64,000 bases of DNA, from NCBI GenBank assembly GCA_030737835.1, contig CM060849.1:19700074-19764073 (forward strand), given 5' to 3'. Shown here one piece after another: positions 61,499 through 64,000 of the stretch; the first letter of the stretch is position 1, and every line of letters starts with the position of its first letter. The stretch is from Acorus gramineus. Lineage: Eukaryota > Streptophyta > Magnoliopsida > Acorales > Acoraceae. The notes below the pieces were generated by a model, which worked only from the letters and a program-made list of their open reading frames with translations, was not told the origin of the DNA and made no database searches. The translations under genes were made by a program, and so were the position numbers.

Positions 61499-64000
61499 TA
61501 ACCTGCCCTGAAATATGAAAAATCAAACTGCAGCCATTCCACATGCAGTGACAACAGGACTCCTTTACCATGTGTAAATTTCAGGAGTTTTGCACAATGT
61601 GACAAACAAAAACCGTTCCATGAACTTAAAGAGCCATGAAAGACATCATGTCCAATCACGAAGACACGAAGTATTCTGAAACGGCAAAAAAGAATGCAGG
61701 GATAAATTCATAAAAAAAACTTTTGCATTAAGCATCTAAATGCAAGAAACAACATTAAAAATATCAGTAACTCAGAATAAGCAATGAAGAAAGGGACAAA
61801 AACACACAATTCTGCATTATGAAGGGACTAACCAGACAGAGCAGACAGTTGAATTTTTGAAGTCATCAGAGCTGAAACATTTCACTAAGCAAACAAGTGG
61901 GATGAGTTAATTGAGGTCTGGTCATCCAGAACAACTATAGTTCAGCACTAGGTCCAACACTGCCTGAGTCAAAAATATCTGTTTCAAACCAAATCAGATG
62001 GATCAAAAAAAGGGTCACTGGCCTGGCTCAATTGAGAATGAACGGGACACATCCAACATTGTTGGGTCTCTATTTGCTCACCTGACCTCCAAGTATTCCA
62101 AAAAAGCACACACTCTCCACTTGGATGTAGGACCATTTCATATACTCAATATTCTACTTCTTACTGCCTCCCACACATACCTACTCCACCGAGAATCATG
62201 GTTCTCAAAAATGGCACCACCCATGCCATCAGATGACATGAAACTTTACCTAGATATTATATGACTACACAGGTGTATCTAGGCTGAGGCAGGTGCCTTC
62301 TATCTAGGCTTGTCAACCGGTAAGGTTCGGGTCGGATCATGGTGGAGTCAGACCTGACCAGACAGCGGGCTCATCAGGATGGATCCTGCATAAAAAGACC
62401 CAGATTCAGACCCATCGGACCTGGACAATCCATGGAGTAGTGCAGAAGTACATACTCTCCTCCTCCCTCAATGACCTCCTCTCCTTCCCCTTCATCCACC
62501 CAATTTTGGCACCTCCAGGCCTCAAAGATAAATCCCCATTTGTCAGAGTGCAAAAGAAGCCAAGTGAGAAGGTTGATCTTGCTACCGGCACTGTCATAAA
62601 ATGAAAGTGAGGTTACAAGTCCGAATGGGGATGAGAGGAGAGAAAACAAAAACAAAAACAAAAAATGAGATCAAGTGAAAGGGTGTTGTGGGTTCATCAG
62701 TAGATGGGATGTCTACCGATGGGGCACCACCACATCTTTCCCCCAGGAGACCGCGCTACTCTAAAACCGATGGAGTCTGATGGGATGTTTGTTTTATTCT
62801 TTTTTTGCTTTTTGTTGGTTGGATTTGATGTCACAAACTCACAATGTATATATTGTTCAAAGAAATCCTCATGTTTTTTTTTTATAACATGGGTTTGTCA
62901 TTGATGGGGAGTGAATGGATGCTTTTTCGGGACATTATTTATTATTTTAGTTGAACAAGTGTTGATTGACTAGTTTGTAATGAATGATTTATGGTTGCCA
63001 ATTGGGATTTACGTTGATAGATTTTGTTGGGTAAATGTACACTACTGAATTGTCATATATTCATGCAATTTTTGTTTTCACACTACTTGCACTAGATGAA
63101 TTCATTTACATATCATGATCCTGATATCTTATGAACGCCCAGACCAAACCCTAACCCAAACCCTAGAAATAACAACATAAACTACAGAAAACATAAAGAT
63201 TCACATCAATGCAACCTACCTAATCATCCAATAATGAACAAATCATCACATAAAACAGCATTCCATTCATTTCATATACAAAAACAGATTAAACCAACAC
63301 AAACAACCAACAAATCAATATTAACAGAAATACATGATCGGATCTGCGTTTCAAGGGATACCTCGTTTTCAATGGCAGATTATGAGAAAACCGAAGTCAA
63401 ATTTCAAAGTTTTGGTTTTTGTTATAGTGGAACGAAAGGACGCATAAGAGAGAGAGCGACCCCTCCAAACCTCTAAAGAGAAAACATTGAAACCAGAATA
63501 TGAAAACACGAGTGAAGATATGTGTTGATTTGAAAGGCTGGTTTTATATGCCTTTCCAAGAAAGATGGAAATTGTGCACTTGTCATTTTCAAAATCCAAA
63601 AAAATGGAATTTGAAATTGAAATTTGAATTTTAAGTGTCATATGGATTTGTTTCTTTTCCTTTTTTTTTTTTTATCAATTTTGTCAATGTTGTTTGGAAT
63701 CACTTGCCAAATTAATTCTTTTTAAGCAAAATTAATTTTCAAATAATCAATTGCAAATGGTTTTTTTTGTTTTTTATGAAAAAAAATGGTTGAGACTAGT
63801 TTTTATAAAAAAAAATTATATGAATCCAAAAGGCTATTTATGACTTCGAGGAAGAATTTTAAAAACAAGATTTATAATAATAATTAAAAGCATAGGCTAT
63901 ATTGATGATGATGTTATTATATTTTATTTAATATCGATTCAACAACTATAGCTTAAGGCACTTAGATTCAGAATGAAGATACGACATGAGATATTATATT
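61499..64000. other. Upstream region of the PHD gene, probable 5' UTR intron and promoter
   Basis: No recognisable protein is encoded. A plausible non-coding first exon on the minus strand ends at 63362 with a CGAG|GTATCC donor, which could join the acceptor at 61508, making a leader intron of about 1.85 kb. A telobox-like AAACCCTAACCCAAACCCTA lies at 63146-63165, inside that proposed intron. A stretch at about 62275-62400 (GGTTCGGGTCGG and nearby) looks like decayed transposon sequence. The last 300 bases are AT-rich with no feature. Confidence 0.4.
63146..63165. promoter_or_regulatory. Telobox-like motif pair
   Basis: AAACCCTA occurs twice with one diverged unit between (AAACCCTAACCCAAACCCTA). 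Teloboxes are common near transcription starts of plant growth and chromatin genes. It lies about 200 bp inside the proposed PHD leader intron. Confidence 0.4.

Noticed and set aside
62374-62661. 95-aa minus-strand frame with a hydrophobic start
   Set aside because: No splice or codon support, adjacent to transposon-like sequence, and lies in the proposed PHD leader intron.

Overview
This window is nuclear DNA of a flowering plant. It is AT-rich, with small GC-rich first exons, long introns, (GA/CT)n runs near gene starts and many small transposon relics. Ten protein genes can be supported. Nine of them contain introns, and I traced their exons by reading-frame phase, splice dinucleotides and remembered family sequence. 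I cannot name the species.

Layout. 1861-4391 (+): RlmH-like SPOUT rRNA methyltransferase. 6014-10178 (+): cryptochrome DASH (CRY3 type). 10283-10738 (-): intronless small membrane protein, tail to tail with CRY3. 11620-17134 (+): BIN4-like topoisomerase VI partner, with a truncated L1 LINE in intron 9. 17135-25340: about 8 kb without a recognisable gene, holding decayed repeats. 25341-29763 (+): TBC (Rab-GAP) protein. 30357-35452 (-): sterol delta-7 reductase (DWF5), convergent with the TBC gene. 36888-40243 (-): HERP-like two-helix membrane protein. 41328-50840 (-): Mediator subunit MED8, with a composite LTR-element insertion in its last intron. 52720-55374 (-): small unrecognised plant protein of 153 aa. 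56192-61498 (-): PHD-finger protein with an in-frame triplication, carrying a 360-bp hAT-type element in an intron. 61499-64000: its probable upstream leader region and promoter.

The genes are ordinary housekeeping or regulatory loci and do not look like a pathway cluster. DWF5 (sterol/brassinosteroid synthesis) and BIN4 (found through a brassinosteroid-insensitive dwarf) lie in one window, but I see no sign that this is more than chance. Of 63 coding introns traced, 61 are GT-AG and two are best read as GC-AG.

No RNA gene, CRISPR array or microbial-type system was found. The most unusual structures are transposon-related: (1) an LTR element in MED8 with a third, inverted partial LTR, so that both outer ends are LTR heads, flanked by a 5-bp target duplication; (2) a hAT-type MITE packed with nine TTCGAA palindromes; (3) a set of long-inverted-repeat foldback elements, three of four close to gene ends; and (4) a short intron-loving MITE family.
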